Below are positions 62,501 to 64,000 of a stretch of 64,000 nucleotides of DNA, in pieces. The notes under the pieces are model-generated. The model made no database searches and had not been told where the DNA came from. It worked only from the letters and a program-made list of their open reading frames with translations. Origin of the DNA: Mycteria americana (Eukaryota > Chordata > Aves > Ciconiiformes > Ciconiidae); assembly GCF_035582795.1 (NCBI RefSeq), contig NC_134366.1:107949756-108013755 (forward strand), read 5' to 3'. Within the stretch, counting starts at the first letter, position 1. Each line of letters opens with the position of its first letter. The translations under genes and the position numbers were made by a program.

Positions 62501-64000
62501 GCAGAAAATCTGAGTTCACTGCCTTCATCTGAAGGGGATGTTGATTTCCGATTTCCTAACATAGTGACTTAGTCAGTGAACTATTTTGAGGAGGTGTACT
62601 TTATAATATATAAATAAATTATATTAATTTTATTAAATTTTCATGGAGTTGAGGCCTGGAATGCTGTTAGGTTTTTTCAGGAAATGAGTGAATCAGCTGG
62701 TGGCTGTGCCTATGAATATTTACATGTTCTGTGTGGAACAGAAGTATCAGTGGAAGAAATAGAGGGGAAACTCCTTTTAGAATGATTTTATAACCTAGAA
62801 TTAAAGAAACAATTGTGGGAGGCCTTGGTTTAAATCTGTGATCAGTGGTTGATAAAATAAAGTAAAAATGGGATCACCTACCACAGAGTAAGTTAAATTA
62901 GGTTTCTCAGGCTATTCTCTTGCAAATGTCTAATTCTGTAAGGCTTCAGGAACACCCTGCATTAGAATATTCTCTCTTATGGTGGTAGAAGCACTTTCCT
63001 GGAAGGTGAAAGAATTGGATTTTAGTTCTCTTGAACAGAAAACCCAGACCCTTGATCTTATATTTCTTGAGTTCTGTAACCCTCACATTTATGAACAAAA
63101 GGGTGATAGTATCAGTGCCTCAGAAGAACTGTGAATCTTGCATTTGCTTTTTCTTCTTTTACTTTAAAAATACTTGAAGACTGAACTCGGGAGTTTTTGA
63201 GATTCATTACACTTTTCCATTTTATTGCTGAACAACAACAACAAAATCAAAAATCCAACCCAAATTCTAAGCAAAATTTGCTGTGCTTGATAGGTGTGTT
63301 GCTGTCTGAGTTGGAGTTTAAGCAGTGTCTTTTACAGGAGGAGAAGTGGAACAATAATTTCTAAAATGACTGCAGCAAGGTTCATCAGAGTTCTTCTGTC
63401 AGAGACCTCTAAATTACCTAAAGACTCCTTATGACTGCATAAGTCAAAACTGACACCTTAAACCTGAACTAGAAATCAATCGGTAGCTAGTTTAGGTCAG
63501 GAAACACAAAGATAATAGTCTGTAGTTGCGGAATAACCACTTGTACACAGTCTGCAATTGTTTTATTTTGTAACTGTATGATATAGTCCAACCTAAAAAT
63601 AACAGCGTGAACAAAAGTAGTGAGGTCGGTCTGGAGTTAAAAGAAAAGTTAGCATTAAGTGATAAAAGGAATGTATTGCACAGTTGCTGTGACTGAGAAA
63701 TATTTACTATGCTAATGGCAAGAGAAGCAGTGATTTTTAAGTTAATTAGATTCAGCTTTTCTTTTATTACCATTTGGCATACAGAGCAGGTTACCTAAAA
63801 GTGCAGTTCTAAACCTCAGTAGAGGGGTTCTCGTGGAGAGCAGGTAACCTTATGGAAATTACAACACATAATTCATCATAGTTAATGTGAGTTTGGACTA
63901 GCTGACTGGAGAGGTCTCACTCATATGCAATTTGATAACAGGTTCCCATTGTCAGTAAAAATTTATTCAAAAAAGAGAGGTTATAATATGCTTATTACCT
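56600..64000. other. Region without a supported gene
   Basis: AT-rich DNA with A16 (59,070-59,085), T18 (60,181-60,198) and C13 (62,050-62,062) runs. Possible splice-flanked open stretches at 59,453-59,566 and 60,210-60,259 do not fit a common phase. It may be the 3' part or downstream flank of TEX10. Confidence 0.5.
62460..62580 (+). repeat. Possible ancient SINE-like repeat
   Basis: The phrase cagtggttaaagcacttgct, followed by cagaaaatctgagttcactg, has the layout of tRNA-derived or core-SINE heads. Another stretch near 62,975-63,030 (ggtggtagaagcactttcctgg then ttttagttct) looks like a relative. By-eye call only. Confidence 0.25.

Noticed and set aside
1..64000. tRNA, rRNA, CRISPR arrays and prokaryote-type operons
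   Set aside because: Read by eye on both strands. No tRNA cloverleaf with intact A and B boxes, no rRNA core sequence and no regularly spaced repeats were seen. The window is vertebrate nuclear DNA.

Overview
This is vertebrate nuclear DNA, most likely from a bird. Two intron-rich genes with good GT-AG exon structure lie on the + strand. The intron and intergenic DNA is AT-rich, there is one CpG island, and the interspersed repeats are mainly CR1 LINEs plus blocks that resemble avian endogenous-retrovirus LTRs. I see no bacterial-style operon, CRISPR array, phage or plasmid feature. Almost all open reading frames in the window are chance frames inside introns. The real genes had to be read by joining exons in phase.

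Region 1 (1 to about 21,100): the 3' part of a gene that starts before the window. Fifteen exons join in one reading frame to a 486-residue C-terminal fragment. It carries one C2H2 finger of the U1/matrin-like sort (CxxC, then HxxxxxH), then long acidic, Ser/Glu/Lys-rich stretches and two short helical modules near the end. I do not recognise the gene. A TAG stop is followed within 40 bases by AATAAA. Its introns hold a CR1 fragment (about 4,720-5,480), an ERV-type LTR (about 18,280-18,830) and a long decayed CR1 (about 18,950-19,850).

Region 2 (about 21,100-24,960): intergenic DNA that runs into a TG/TA microsatellite and a strong CpG island with an E-box, GC boxes, an ETS-type site and a TATA-like sequence. 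This is the promoter of the second gene.

Region 3 (about 24,760 to at least 53,200): TEX10, the vertebrate counterpart of yeast Ipi1. It is a HEAT/armadillo-like scaffold of the PELP1-WDR18-TEX10 (Rix1-type) complex used in 60S ribosome maturation. A non-coding first exon in the CpG island is followed by eight well-supported coding exons (27,759-52,836, about 660 codons). A ninth, probable exon at 53,001 and a weaker candidate at 56,431 may continue it, but they do not look like the C-terminal third of mammalian TEX10 as I know it. Introns contain a well-kept CR1 3' end (41,650-42,475), an LTR-like block (about 43,620-44,440), an older CR1 (about 49,800-50,480) and an extreme G-run.

Region 4 (about 56,600-64,000): no coding exon I can defend; only decayed repeats and homopolymers.

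No novel multi-gene system was found. The points most worth checking are the unrecognised zinc-finger gene, the TEX10 C-terminus, and a nine-codon upstream ORF split by intron 1 whose stop codon overlaps the TEX10 start.
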